Origin: Pseudomonadota bacterium
Lineage (GTDB): Bacteria > Pseudomonadota > Alphaproteobacteria > Rhizobiales > Xanthobacteraceae
Direction of reading: 5' to 3'
Assembly: GCA_023404675.1 (NCBI GenBank)
Contig: JAEYAW010000035.1
Span: 62,001 to 126,000, forward strand
Length of the DNA: 64,000 nucleotides
Position 1 is the stretch's first letter, and each line of letters opens with the position of its first letter. Below the pieces are notes generated by a model that was given only the letters and a program-made list of their open reading frames with translations, made no database searches and was not told the origin of the DNA. A program made the translations under genes and the position numbers. Below are positions 54,342-63,793 of this stretch, piece by piece.

Positions 54342-55811
54342 ATGGCTGACAAGATCACGATGACCACCACGTCGGGCGCACCGGTCGCCGACAACCAGAA
54401 CTCGATCACCGCGGGGCCGTTCGGGCCCGTGCTGATGCAGGACTTCCTCCTGCTCGAAAAGCTCGCGCACCAGAACCGGGAGCGGATTCCGGAGCGCACC
54501 GTCCACGCCAAGGGATCGGCGGCCTATGGCACGCTGACGATCACCAAGGACATCACCCGCTACACCAAGGCGGCGGCGCTGAAGCCCGGCACCAAGACCG
54601 AGGCCTTCCTGCGCTTCTCGACGGTGGCGGGCGAGCGTGGCGCGGCCGATGCGGAGCGCGACGTGCGCGGCTTCGCGCTGCGCTTCTACACCAGCGAGGG
54701 CAACTGGGACATCGTTGGCAACAACACCCCGGTGTTCTTCGTGCGCGATCCGCTCAAGTTTCCGGACTTCATCCACACGCAGAAGCGCCATCCCAAGACC
54801 AACCTGCGCTCGGCGACCGCGATGTGGGATTTCTGGTCGCTGTCGCCGGAAAGCCTGCATCAGGTGACGATCCTGATGTCCGACCGGGGCATTCCGCAGA
54901 GCTATCGGAATCTGCATGGGTTCGGCTCGCACACCTACGCGTTCATCAACGACAAGAATGAACGCTTCTGGGTGAAGTTTCACTTCAAGAACCAGCAGGG
55001 AATCAAGAATTGGACCAATGCGGAGGCGGCCGAAAAGATCGCCCATGACCGCGAGACGCATCAGCGCGACCTGTTCGAGGCGATCGAGCGCGGCGAGTAT
55101 CCGCGCTGGACGTTCAGCGTTCAGATCATGCCGGAGGCCGACGTCGGCAAGCACTGGTACAATCCGTTCGACCTCACCAAGGTCTGGCCGCATGGCGACT
55201 ATCCGCTGATCGAGGTCGGCGTGCTCGAACTCAATCGCAACCCCGAAAACTACTTCGCCGAGGTCGAGCAGGCGGCGCTGGCGCCCTCCAACATCGTGCC
55301 GGGCGTCGGGCATTCGCCGGACAAGATGCTGCAGGCCCGCATCTTCTCCTACGCGGACGCGCATCGCTATCGCGTCGGCGTCAACGCCGACCAGCTGCCG
55401 GTCAACAAGCCGCGATGCCCGGTGCACACCTACAATGCGGACGGCACGATGCGGCTCGCCGGTCATTCCAATCCGGACGCGTATTACGAGCCCAATTCGG
55501 TCGGCGGGCCGGCCGAGGACGAGCGCTACCGCGAGCCGCCGCTGCAGATCTCGGGAGCTGCGGATCGCTACAATCATCGCGAGGGCAATGATGACTATCG
55601 CCAGCCCGGCGACCTGTTCCGCCTGATGTCGGCGGATCAGAAGCAGCAGCTTTTCCACAACATCAAGGCGGCGATGGACGGCGTGCCGGAGCACATCGTC
55701 AAGCGTCAGCTCGTGCACTTCCACCGCGCCGATCCTGCCTATGCCAGGGGCGTTGCCGATGCGCTCGGCATGCCGAACTGGGATGCGCCGGCCGCCGACG
55801 CGGCGGAGTAA
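54342..55811 (+). CDS. katA: Monofunctional heme catalase KatA (clade 3)
   Basis: KatA dismutates hydrogen peroxide to water and oxygen. The 489 residues match small-subunit clade 3 catalases. Distal His55 is in RTVHAKGSAAYG, the Asn is in the GNNTPVFFVRDP region, and the proximal heme Tyr is in RIFSYADAHRYRVG. It has no flavodoxin-like C-terminal extension. It is divergent from oxyR, which very likely induces it. A perfect 24-bp palindrome follows as terminator. Confidence 0.96.
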   Translation: MADKITMTTTSGAPVADNQNSITAGPFGPVLMQDFLLLEKLAHQNRERIPERTVHAKGSAAYGTLTITKDITRYTKAAALKPGTKTEAFLRFSTVAGERGAADAERDVRGFALRFYTSEGNWDIVGNNTPVFFVRDPLKFPDFIHTQKRHPKTNLRSATAMWDFWSLSPESLHQVTILMSDRGIPQSYRNLHGFGSHTYAFINDKNERFWVKFHFKNQQGIKNWTNAEAAEKIAHDRETHQRDLFEAIERGEYPRWTFSVQIMPEADVGKHWYNPFDLTKVWPHGDYPLIEVGVLELNRNPENYFAEVEQAALAPSNIVPGVGHSPDKMLQARIFSYADAHRYRVGVNADQLPVNKPRCPVHTYNADGTMRLAGHSNPDAYYEPNSVGGPAEDERYREPPLQISGAADRYNHREGNDDYRQPGDLFRLMSADQKQQLFHNIKAAMDGVPEHIVKRQLVHFHRADPAYARGVADALGMPNWDAPAADAAE

Positions 55812-55835
55812 CGCGGCACGGGCGACTGAAACGCG

Positions 55836-55859
55836 AAAGGCCGCCCGCGGGCGGCCTTT
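55836..55859 (+). terminator. Terminator after katA
   Basis: AAAGGCCGCCCG (55836-55847) is followed directly by its exact complement (55848-55859), ending in CTTTGTCG. Confidence 0.8.
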
Positions 55860-55988
55860 GTCGTTCCTGTCGATGCCGCCGGGCCAGATCCGGGAAGGCG
55901 GGCCGTGTTGCGCGACGCGCCGAACCTCCGCTAAGAGCAGGGCGCGCCCGCCTTCGAAATGTTGCGCGATCAAGCCAAGGACCAGTCC

Positions 55989-58322
55989 ATGAAAATTCTC
56001 CCTCCGACACTGCGCTTCGGAGCGCGGCAGCCAGTCAAGCGGGTCGAGGACCAGCGGCTTGTCACTGGAAAGGGACGTTTCACGGACGATATGGCGGCCG
56101 ATGGCGCGCTCTGGTTGCATCTGGTGCGCTCGCCCCATGCTCACGCGAAAATCCGCGCCATTGATGTCGACGCGGCGAAGACGATGCCCGGCGTCAAGGC
56201 GGTGTACACGGGGGCGGACCTTGATGCCGATGGCATCGGGAGCATTCCGACCCTTTCGATCTTCAAGCGGCCGGACGGCTCGCCGATGACGGTGCCGCCG
56301 CGCCGCATTCTGGCTGGCGACACGGTGCGCTTCGTCGGAGAGGCGGTCGCCGCGATCGTCGCGGAGACGCTCGCGCAGGCGCAGGCCGCCGGCGAGGCCG
56401 TCGCGGTCGATTATGAGGAGCTGCCTGCGGTGACCGATCCGCTCACCGCCATCGAAGGCGGCTCTCCGGTGGTGTGGCCGGGCGCGCCGGATAATGTCGC
56501 GGCGGCCACGAGCTATGGCGATGCGAAGGCGGTCGACGAGGCCTTCGCGAAAGCCGTGCACATTGTTCGGCTGGATCACGTGGTCAGCCAGAGGCTCGTT
56601 CCGGCGGCGATGGAGCCGCGCGCGGTGGTCGGCGAGATCGATCGCAAGACGAAGCGTCTGACGATGCATATGCAGACCCAGACGCCGGGGCGGACGCGCG
56701 ACAGCCTCGCCACCGATGTCCTCAAGGTGGCGAAGGAGAGCATCCGTGTTCTGGTGCGCGATATCGGCGGCGGCTTCGGCCAGAAGACCGGCGTCTATCC
56801 GGAAGACGGCATCGTCGCCTACGCCGCGACGAAGCTCGCCCAGACGGTACGCTGGCGCGGCGAGCGGGGCGATGAGTTCGTCGGCGGCACCCATGGGCGC
56901 GATCTGACCTCCAAGGCGGAAATGGCGCTCGATGCGAAAGGACGCATCCTGGCCTATCGCGTCCGCTCGGTCGCCAACACGGGCGCGTATGTCAGCGGCA
57001 CGGGAGTCATCATTCCGCTGGTGCTCGGTCCGTTCGTCGCGACCGGTCTCTATGATCTGCCGCTGGTGCACTTCGATATCCGCGCGGTGATGACCCACAC
57101 CGCGCCGACGGGGGCCTACCGTGGCGCGGGGCGTCCCGAAGCGGTGTTTCTGGTCGAACGCATGATGGATGCGGCCGCGCGCCAGATCGGGATGGACCCG
57201 CGCAAGCTGCGCAAGGCGAATTTCATCAAGCCCGAGCAGATGCCCTACAAGAATGCGGTCGGGCAGACTTACGACAGCGGCCAGTTCGCTCATATGCTGG
57301 ACCGCGCCTCCGAACTCGCCGACTGGAACGGCTTCAAGGCCCGCAAGCGCGAGGCCGAAAAGCGCGGCATGCTCTATGGCCGGGGTCTTGCGAGCTACAT
57401 CGAATGGACCGGCGGCTCGCAGCTCAAGGAATATGTGAAGATGCAGGCCACCGCCGACGGGCGGGTGATCGCCGTGTCGCAGACCCAGGCGATGGGGCAG
57501 GGACTGGAGACCGCGTATTCCCAGATGATCGCGGACGCGCTCGGCATTGCGATGGACAAGATCGAGATCGTGCAGGGTGATACCGATCGCGCTGCGGGTT
57601 TCGGCAGCGTCGGCTCGCGCTCGATGTTCGTCGGCGGCAGCGCGATCGCGGCCGGCAGCGCCGACCTGATGGAGAAAGCGCGTCAGAAGGCGGCCGACGT
57701 GTTCGAGGCAAGCGTCTCGGATATCGAGTATGCCGACGGTATGCTGAAGGTCGCGGGCACGGATCGTCAGACCAGCTTGTTCGAGATCGCTGCAAAGGAA
57801 GATGGCGGTCAGCTCAGTGTCGACAGCGAAGCCGACGCCGACGCGCCGAGCTGGCCGAACGGCAGCCATATCTGCGAGCTCGAGATCGATCCCGAGACCG
57901 GCGTCACGCGGGTTGTGCGCTACACCACGGTCGACGACGTCGGCGTGCCGATCAATCCGATGCTGGTCACAGGCCAGATCCACGGCGGTGTTGCGCAGGG
58001 CGTTGGGCAGGCGTTGTGCGAGGGTGTGACCTATGACGGCAGCGGTCAGTTGCTGACGGCGACGTTCCAGGATTACGCGATGCCGCGCGCCAGTGATCTG
58101 CCGCCGCTCAATGTGACGCTGGATGACTCGGCGCCCTGCCGCACCAATCCGCTGGGGGCCAAGGGCTGTGGCGAGTCAGGTGCGATCGGTGGCCCGCCCT
58201 GTATCGTCAACGGCGTGATGGACGCGCTGGCTCCGCTCGGCATCGTCAATCTGGAAACGCCTCTGACGGCGGTCAAAATCTGGCAGGCGATCCAGGCCGC
58301 GCAATTGAAGAAGGCGGGCTGA
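55989..58322 (+). CDS. Molybdenum hydroxylase large subunit (xanthine dehydrogenase / CO dehydrogenase family), solo
   Basis: A 777-residue molybdopterin cytosine dinucleotide-binding subunit. The N-domain (ARQPVKRVEDQRLVTGKGRF, HLVRSPHAHAKI) and the motifs DIGGGFGQKTGVYPED, GAYRGAGRPEAVF and GQGLETAYSQM are present. The active-site Glu729 is in GAKGCGESGAIGG. The loop GAYRGAGRPE lacks the AYxCSFR cysteine loop of true CO dehydrogenase, so the substrate is more likely an aldehyde or heterocycle. Genes for the FAD and 2Fe-2S subunits are missing next to it. It lies 177 bp after katA on the same strand, behind a terminator. Confidence 0.87.
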   Translation: MKILPPTLRFGARQPVKRVEDQRLVTGKGRFTDDMAADGALWLHLVRSPHAHAKIRAIDVDAAKTMPGVKAVYTGADLDADGIGSIPTLSIFKRPDGSPMTVPPRRILAGDTVRFVGEAVAAIVAETLAQAQAAGEAVAVDYEELPAVTDPLTAIEGGSPVVWPGAPDNVAAATSYGDAKAVDEAFAKAVHIVRLDHVVSQRLVPAAMEPRAVVGEIDRKTKRLTMHMQTQTPGRTRDSLATDVLKVAKESIRVLVRDIGGGFGQKTGVYPEDGIVAYAATKLAQTVRWRGERGDEFVGGTHGRDLTSKAEMALDAKGRILAYRVRSVANTGAYVSGTGVIIPLVLGPFVATGLYDLPLVHFDIRAVMTHTAPTGAYRGAGRPEAVFLVERMMDAAARQIGMDPRKLRKANFIKPEQMPYKNAVGQTYDSGQFAHMLDRASELADWNGFKARKREAEKRGMLYGRGLASYIEWTGGSQLKEYVKMQATADGRVIAVSQTQAMGQGLETAYSQMIADALGIAMDKIEIVQGDTDRAAGFGSVGSRSMFVGGSAIAAGSADLMEKARQKAADVFEASVSDIEYADGMLKVAGTDRQTSLFEIAAKEDGGQLSVDSEADADAPSWPNGSHICELEIDPETGVTRVVRYTTVDDVGVPINPMLVTGQIHGGVAQGVGQALCEGVTYDGSGQLLTATFQDYAMPRASDLPPLNVTLDDSAPCRTNPLGAKGCGESGAIGGPPCIVNGVMDALAPLGIVNLETPLTAVKIWQAIQAAQLKKAG

Positions 58323-58748
58323 CATCCTCAGCAAAGCGGGCGGCTCGCTCCTGCGTGAGCGCGACCGGCATCGTGCACAATTGCTGCACGATGCCGGATT
58401 TTTGAGCTTTTCCGCCGGGAACTTTTGTCGGCTCGTCCACGTTGCCCAAATGGCACCAACGTACCTGTAACATTGGTTTCGCCGGCGAGGCTGTCCGGGA
58501 CTCACGGGCTTGTGAGCCGTAAATAGCGACGTGGGGCCAACGGGTTGCATCCTGTGTGACAGTTCGCCGCCGGCCGCTTTTGTTGCGACGCACCTTTCAT
58601 AACCTAGATTTGTCGCAGTCGAAGGGCATTTGTCGGAAGATTCGTTTTACATCACCCACTACGCGCGATGGGCGTGGTGGTGTGAAATTTGCTCGGTTTG
58701 CGGGAGGGTCCATGAGACGACCCGCAAACCATCAACCGGGGTCAGGAA
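58323..58748. other. 426-bp intergenic region before the RND operon
   Basis: No gene is supported. Dyads at CGTTG/CAACG (58440-58444 with 58457-58461, enclosing TGCC/GGCA) and CTCAC/GTGAG (58501-58505 with 58512-58516) are operator candidates for control of the pump. No regulator gene of the TetR type is next to it. Confidence 0.45.
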
Positions 58749-59960
58749 ATGAGGTCGGACATGAGAGTGGTGACGGTGGCTTTGCTGATGGCGGGGCTGA
58801 CGCCGCTGCTCGGAGGCTGCAACGAGCCCACGGCCGCTTCGGCTTCACAGCCACCCGCCCCGGAGATCAGCGTCGTTTCCGTCGTCGAACATCCCCGCGC
58901 GATCGTGCGGGAGCTGCCAGGCCGGATCGCGCCGACCCGCGTGGCTGATGTTCGCTCCCGCGTGTCCGGCATTGTCGTCGCCCGGCTGTTCCAGCAGGGC
59001 AGCGAAGTGAAGGCGGGCGATCCGCTTTATCAGGTCGATCCGCGTCCGTTCGAGGTCGAGGTTCAGGCTCAGGAAGCGGCGCTCGACAAGGCGGTGGCTT
59101 CGTTCGAGCAGGCCCAGCAGCAGGCGCGCCGCATTGCGACCCTGTTCCACCAGAAAGCGGTCTCGGAAGCCGAACACGAGAGGACGGTCGCCACGCTGAA
59201 GCAGGCCGAGGCTGAAGTCGCCGCGCGTCAGGCCGAGCTTGCGCGCGCACGCCTCAATGTCGAGTACGCCACCATCCGCGCGCCCATTTCGGGTGTGATC
59301 GGTGCCGCGCTGATCAGCGAGGGCGCTCTCGTCGTGCAGAACGACAACACCAATCTGGCCCAGATTCAGCAGCTCGATCCGGTATACGCCGACTTCACAC
59401 AATCGGTTTCGGACCTGAACGCGTTGCGCCGCGCATTCGCCAACGGCGATCTCGAACAGATCGCGCCGGATGCGGCGAAGGTGAAGCTGGTTCTGGATGA
59501 CGGGTCGATCTATCCGAGCGCGGGCAAGCTGTTGTTCTCGGACGCGAAGGTCGATTCCTTCACGGGGCAGGTGACACTGCGCGGCGAGTTCGCCAATCCC
59601 GGCCGCGAACTGCTTCCCGGCATGTATGTCCGCGTCAAGATCGAGCAGGGCATCGACACCGACGCGATCGACATCCCGCAGCAGGCGGTTCAGCGCAATG
59701 CGGGCGGCGGAAGCGAGGTGTTTCTGGTCAAGGACGACAACCGCGTTATCGTCCAGCCGATCCGCGCCGGCTCGGTGCACGACGGACACTGGACCGTGCT
59801 TGAGGGGCTGAAGCCCGGCGACAGGGTGGTTGTCGAGGGCTTCCAGAAATTCGCGCCTGGCGATCTCGTGCAGCCGCGTGACTGGAAGCCGAAACAGGCC
59901 GAGGCATCTCCAGCCGCCTCGGCCGCGCGCGCCGAACTGCCCGCGACGCCGCAGAAGTAG
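58749..59960 (+). CDS. RND efflux periplasmic adaptor (AcrA/MexA type) lipoprotein
   Basis: A 403-residue membrane fusion protein. The signal ends in the lipobox LLGGC, so it is a lipoprotein. Then come the barrel-sandwich and lipoyl halves (LPGRIAPTRVADVRSRVSG, YATIRAPISGVIGAALIS), the alpha hairpin (QAQEAALDKAVASFEQAQQQ) and a C-terminal membrane-proximal domain (EGLKPGDRVVVEGFQKFAPG). The start at 58749 includes MRSD; the Met at residue 5 is another possibility. It begins the pump operon, 9 bp before the transporter gene. Confidence 0.94.
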   Translation: MRSDMRVVTVALLMAGLTPLLGGCNEPTAASASQPPAPEISVVSVVEHPRAIVRELPGRIAPTRVADVRSRVSGIVVARLFQQGSEVKAGDPLYQVDPRPFEVEVQAQEAALDKAVASFEQAQQQARRIATLFHQKAVSEAEHERTVATLKQAEAEVAARQAELARARLNVEYATIRAPISGVIGAALISEGALVVQNDNTNLAQIQQLDPVYADFTQSVSDLNALRRAFANGDLEQIAPDAAKVKLVLDDGSIYPSAGKLLFSDAKVDSFTGQVTLRGEFANPGRELLPGMYVRVKIEQGIDTDAIDIPQQAVQRNAGGGSEVFLVKDDNRVIVQPIRAGSVHDGHWTVLEGLKPGDRVVVEGFQKFAPGDLVQPRDWKPKQAEASPAASAARAELPATPQK

Positions 59961-59969
59961 CGCGCCGTC

Positions 59970-62900
59970 ATGCCGAGTTTTTTCATCGACAGGCCGATCT
60001 TCGCCTGGGTCGTTGCGCTGTTCATCTGTCTGATCGGCGCGATCTCCGTTCCGCTTCTGCCGATCGCGCAGTATCCGATCATCGCGCCGCCCTCGATCTC
60101 CATTGCGACCAGCTACCCGGGCGCGTCGCCGGAAAATCTCTACAACAGCGTAACCAAGCTGATTGAGGAAGAGCTCAACGGCGCGTCCGGCATCCTCAAC
60201 TTCGAGTCCACGAGCGACTCGCTGGGGCAGGTCGAGATCATCGCCAACTTTCAGCCCGGCACCGATTCGAGCATGGCGCAGGTCGAGGTGCAGAACCGGC
60301 TGAAGCGTATCGAACCGCGCCTGCCGCGCGCCGTGCTGCAACAGGGCATTCTGGTCGAGGAAGCCTCGGCAGCGGTGCTGCAGATCATCACGCTGAACTC
60401 GACCGATGGAAGTCTCGACGAGGTCGGCCTCGGCGACTTCATGATCCGCAACGTGCTCGGCGAAATCCGGCGCATCCCGGGTGTCGGCCGCGCGACGCTG
60501 TATTCCACCGAGCGTTCGCTGCGCATCTGGATCGATCCGGCCAAGCTTGTCGGTTTCAATCTGACCGCCGACGACGTCACGAAGGCGATCACCGCGCAGA
60601 ACGCGCAGGTCGCCTCGGGCAGCGTCGGCGCCGAGCCCTCGCGGCCGGGGCATCCGACGTCGGCTCTGGTGCTGGTGAAAGGGCAGTTGTCGTCGCCGGA
60701 TGAGTTCGGCGCGATCGTGCTGCGCGCCAATCCCGACGGATCGACCGTGCGGCTGCGCGACGTCGCGCGCCTCGAAATCGGCGGCCTGAGCTATCAGTTC
60801 ACCACCCGCGTCAACGGGAAATCCACGGCCGGCCTGTCTGTGCTGATGTCGCCGACCGGCAACGCGCTGGCGACGGCGACGGCGGTCGAGGAGAAGATGA
60901 AGGAGCTGTCCCGCTTCTTCCCTGCCAACATCACCTACAGCATTCCCTACAACGTCACGCCGGTCGTCGAGGCCTCGATCAACAAGGTGCTGACGACGCT
61001 GGTCGAGGCGGTGGTGCTGGTGTTCGTCGTGATGTTCCTCTTCCTGCAGAACATCCGCTATACCATCATTCCCACCATCGTGGTGCCGGTAGCGCTGCTC
61101 GGCACCTGTGCCGTGCTTCTGCTGACCGGCTACTCGATCAACATGCTCACCATGTTCGGCATGGTGCTGGCCATCGGCATTCTGGTGGACGACGCCATCG
61201 TCGTGGTCGAGAACGTCGAACGCATCATGGCCGAGGAGGGGCTGTCGCCGAAGGAGGCCACCCGCAAGGCGATGACGCAGATCACCAGCGCGATCGTCGG
61301 CATCACGCTGGTGCTGATGGCCGTGTTCATTCCGATGGCGTTTTTTCCGGGCTCGGTCGGCATCATCTATCGCCAGTTCTCGGTTACGATGGTGTCCGCG
61401 ATCGGATTCTCCGCGCTGATGGCGCTGTCGCTGACGCCGGCCCTGTGCGCCACCCTGCTCAAGCCGGTCGCGGCGGGGCATGGTCACGCCAGGAAGGGCG
61501 TATTCGGGCTGTTCAATCGGTTCATGGATGCCGCGACCAGCCGCTATGCGACGACCGTAGGCTGGTCGTTGAAGCGCACCGGCCGGCTGATGGTGCTCTA
61601 TGCGGTGCTGCTGGTCGGTCTGTCGCTGGCCCTGGTGCGCATGCCGGGCGGCTTCCTTCCCATCGACGATCAGGGCTTCATCACGACGGACGTCCAGACC
61701 CCGGCGGATTCCTCGTTCAATCGAACCGAGGCTGCGATCGAGAAGGTCGAGAAGTATCTTTTGGATCGTCCGGGCATCGCCGAGGTCACGTTCCTCACCG
61801 GCTTCAGCTTCCTGGGCCAGGGAATGAACACCGCGCAGGCGTTCATCACCCTCGACGACTGGTCCGAGCGTGGTCCCAACGAATCCGCCGCCGCCATCGT
61901 CAGGGATATCAATTCGAGCCTGTCATCGATCCGCGACGCGAAGATCTCGGCGCTCGAACCGCCGCCGATCGACAATCTCGGCAACTCGTCCGGCTTCTCC
62001 TTCCGCCTGCAGGACCGCGGCCAGAAGGGCTATCCGGCCCTGATGGAGGCCTCCGATCAGTTGATCAAGGCCGCCAACGCAAGTCCCGTGCTGCGCAACG
62101 TCTATGTGGAAGGTTTGCCGCCCGCGCCCATCGTCAATCTGAACGTCGACCGCGAGAAGGCGGGCGCGTTCGGCGTGACGTTCGAGGACATCAACAATAC
62201 CATCTCGACCAATCTCGGCTCGGCTTACGTCAACGACTTCCCCAATCGCGGCCGCATGCAGCGTGTGATCGTTCAGAGCGACACTTTAGGCCGCATGAAC
62301 GCGAACGATATTCTAACGTACAATGTCAAGAACAGCCGCGGGCAGCTCGTGCCGCTGTCGTCGTTCGCGACGCTGGAATGGTCGGTGGGGCCGACGCAGA
62401 TCGTCGGTTTCAACTACTATCCCTCGGTGCGCATCTCGGGTGAGGCGAAGCCGGGGTTCACCTCCGGCGATGCGATCGCCGAGATGGAGCGGCTGGCCGG
62501 CCAGCTGCCGCGCGGGTTCGGCTATGACTGGACCGGACAGTCGCTGCAGGAAAAGCTGTCGGGGTCGCAGGCGCCGCTGCTGCTCGCGCTGTCGGCGCTG
62601 ATCGTGTTCCTGTGTCTGGCGGCCTTGTATGAAAGCTGGACCATTCCGCTCGCGGTCATGCTCACGGTGCCGCTCGGCATCACCGGCGCGGTGCTGGCGG
62701 CGACGATGCGTGGCCTGCCGAATGACGTCTACTTCACCGTCGGCCTCATCACGATCATCGGTCTTGCGGCAAAGGACGGCATTCTCATCATCGAGTTCGC
62801 CAAGGAGCTGCGCAGTCACGGCAAGTCATTGATCGATGCGACGCTGGAGGCTTGCAAACTGCGCTTCCGCCCCATCCTGATGACGGGTCTGGCGTTCTCC

Positions 62901-63134
62901 TGCGGTGTGCTTCCGATGGTGATCGCGAGCGGTGCGGGCGCGAGAAGCCAGCAGGCGCTCGGCACCAGCGTGATGGGCGGCATGATCGCCGTGGTCGTTC
63001 TGGCCCTGCTGATGGTGCCGGTGTTCTTTGTCGTCGTGATGCGGCTGTTCTCGCGTGAGGAGCGGCAGGCGCAGCGCGCGGCGGTGGAACAGGGCGAATC
63101 CTTTGGCCCGCCCAAGCCGTCGCCGGGGCATTGA
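59970..63134 (+). CDS. RND multidrug transporter, HAE1 (AcrB/MexB) family
   Basis: A 1054-residue proton-driven exporter in the inner membrane that forms a trimer with the upstream adaptor and an outer-membrane channel. Proton-relay residues are Asp407 and Asp408 in GILVDDAIVVVENVER, at the same numbers as in AcrB, and a Lys in GLAAKDGILIIEFAKE. The N-terminus SFFIDRPIFAWVVAL is that of HAE1 proteins. An outer-membrane partner is not encoded here, so a TolC-like channel elsewhere must serve. The operon ends at the terminator at 63165. Confidence 0.95.
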   Translation: MPSFFIDRPIFAWVVALFICLIGAISVPLLPIAQYPIIAPPSISIATSYPGASPENLYNSVTKLIEEELNGASGILNFESTSDSLGQVEIIANFQPGTDSSMAQVEVQNRLKRIEPRLPRAVLQQGILVEEASAAVLQIITLNSTDGSLDEVGLGDFMIRNVLGEIRRIPGVGRATLYSTERSLRIWIDPAKLVGFNLTADDVTKAITAQNAQVASGSVGAEPSRPGHPTSALVLVKGQLSSPDEFGAIVLRANPDGSTVRLRDVARLEIGGLSYQFTTRVNGKSTAGLSVLMSPTGNALATATAVEEKMKELSRFFPANITYSIPYNVTPVVEASINKVLTTLVEAVVLVFVVMFLFLQNIRYTIIPTIVVPVALLGTCAVLLLTGYSINMLTMFGMVLAIGILVDDAIVVVENVERIMAEEGLSPKEATRKAMTQITSAIVGITLVLMAVFIPMAFFPGSVGIIYRQFSVTMVSAIGFSALMALSLTPALCATLLKPVAAGHGHARKGVFGLFNRFMDAATSRYATTVGWSLKRTGRLMVLYAVLLVGLSLALVRMPGGFLPIDDQGFITTDVQTPADSSFNRTEAAIEKVEKYLLDRPGIAEVTFLTGFSFLGQGMNTAQAFITLDDWSERGPNESAAAIVRDINSSLSSIRDAKISALEPPPIDNLGNSSGFSFRLQDRGQKGYPALMEASDQLIKAANASPVLRNVYVEGLPPAPIVNLNVDREKAGAFGVTFEDINNTISTNLGSAYVNDFPNRGRMQRVIVQSDTLGRMNANDILTYNVKNSRGQLVPLSSFATLEWSVGPTQIVGFNYYPSVRISGEAKPGFTSGDAIAEMERLAGQLPRGFGYDWTGQSLQEKLSGSQAPLLLALSALIVFLCLAALYESWTIPLAVMLTVPLGITGAVLAATMRGLPNDVYFTVGLITIIGLAAKDGILIIEFAKELRSHGKSLIDATLEACKLRFRPILMTGLAFSCGVLPMVIASGAGARSQQALGTSVMGGMIAVVVLALLMVPVFFVVVMRLFSREERQAQRAAVEQGESFGPPKPSPGH

Positions 63135-63164
63135 TAGCCTGCGAGCTATGGGCAACCGGAACAG

Positions 63165-63195
63165 ACGCGGGCGGGCCCCTCAGACCCGCCCGCGT
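63165..63195. terminator. Hairpin between the RND gene and the DUF2171 gene
   Basis: ACGCGGGCGGG (63165-63175) pairs perfectly with CCCGCCCGCGT (63185-63195) around 9 nt, then GTTTCG. It can serve both convergent genes. Confidence 0.75.
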
Positions 63196-63237
63196 GTTTC
63201 GATCGGGACGTTCCGGTCCGACCGATGTGCAGCCTGA

Positions 63238-63471
63238 TCAGGCCGCGGAACTCCATTCGCGCGCCACTTCGTTCGCCGCCTTGCTGAGGTGGACGTGCTC
63301 ATCGACGCGAGAAACCCAGGCCAGCGGCACGAAATGGTGCTTGCCGTCCGGCGCGTTGTTTTTCGTCAGCTTGATCTTGTCCTGGCCTTCGAGGTGATCG
63401 ACCTTTCCGACGGTCTGTCCGTCGGAGGCCACCACATCCATGTGTTCCCGGATCTGCGATGCATTCACCAT
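63238..63471 (-). CDS. DUF2171-family protein
   Basis: A 77-residue protein with the PRC-barrel-like pattern IREHMDVVASDGQTVGKVDH, then KIKLTKNN and HHFVPLAWVSRVDEHVHL. These match DUF2171, a small family common in Rhizobiales and often stress-induced. It has no signal peptide. Its ATG is preceded by GGGAGG-like sequence (CGGGAGGACC on the minus strand). Confidence 0.88.
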   Translation of the reverse strand: MVNASQIREHMDVVASDGQTVGKVDHLEGQDKIKLTKNNAPDGKHHFVPLAWVSRVDEHVHLSKAANEVAREWSSAA

Positions 63472-63538
63472 GTGGTCCTCCCGTGATCGGCCCCGTCGGG
63501 AAACGCACGGGTCCCGGGATTGTTTCTGGCTGGCGTCA

Positions 63539-63793
63539 TCAGTGGCGGTCGGTCGTGACCACGCGCGCCTGCATCACCACCAGTTTGGAGCCTTCCTTGC
63601 GCAGGCAGGAGGCCTCGAAGTTCGGCCAGGCCTGTTCGGAACAGTCCCGCCCGACCGGGCGGATGTCGAGGCGGTCGGCCTTGGCGAGCGGCGCGGGAAC
63701 GCTCGCCTCGACCCGGGGGGCGAATCCCGGGAGTACGGTCAGGGCTGCGGCGATGAAGGCCGCAACGGCAATCGCGGAAAGAGCCTTGATCAT
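63539..63793 (-). CDS. Small secreted protein of unknown function
   Basis: The 84-residue protein has a signal peptide (KALSAIAVAAFIAAALTVLPGF) and a mature part with two cysteines (RDCSEQAWPNFEASCLRKE), likely a disulfide. It ends VVMQARVVTTDRH. Close relatives of this layout are frequent in Bradyrhizobium-group genomes (from memory). Function unknown. The final 207 bp of the window after it show no gene. Confidence 0.75.
   Translation of the reverse strand: MIKALSAIAVAAFIAAALTVLPGFAPRVEASVPAPLAKADRLDIRPVGRDCSEQAWPNFEASCLRKEGSKLVVMQARVVTTDRH

Noticed and set aside
54237..57983. A 1248-codon minus-strand frame
   Set aside because: It is antisense to katA and the molybdenum hydroxylase subunit and its translation is His/Arg/Asp-rich without domains.
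58845..61487. An 880-codon minus-strand frame
   Set aside because: It is the antisense shadow of the RND adaptor and transporter genes.
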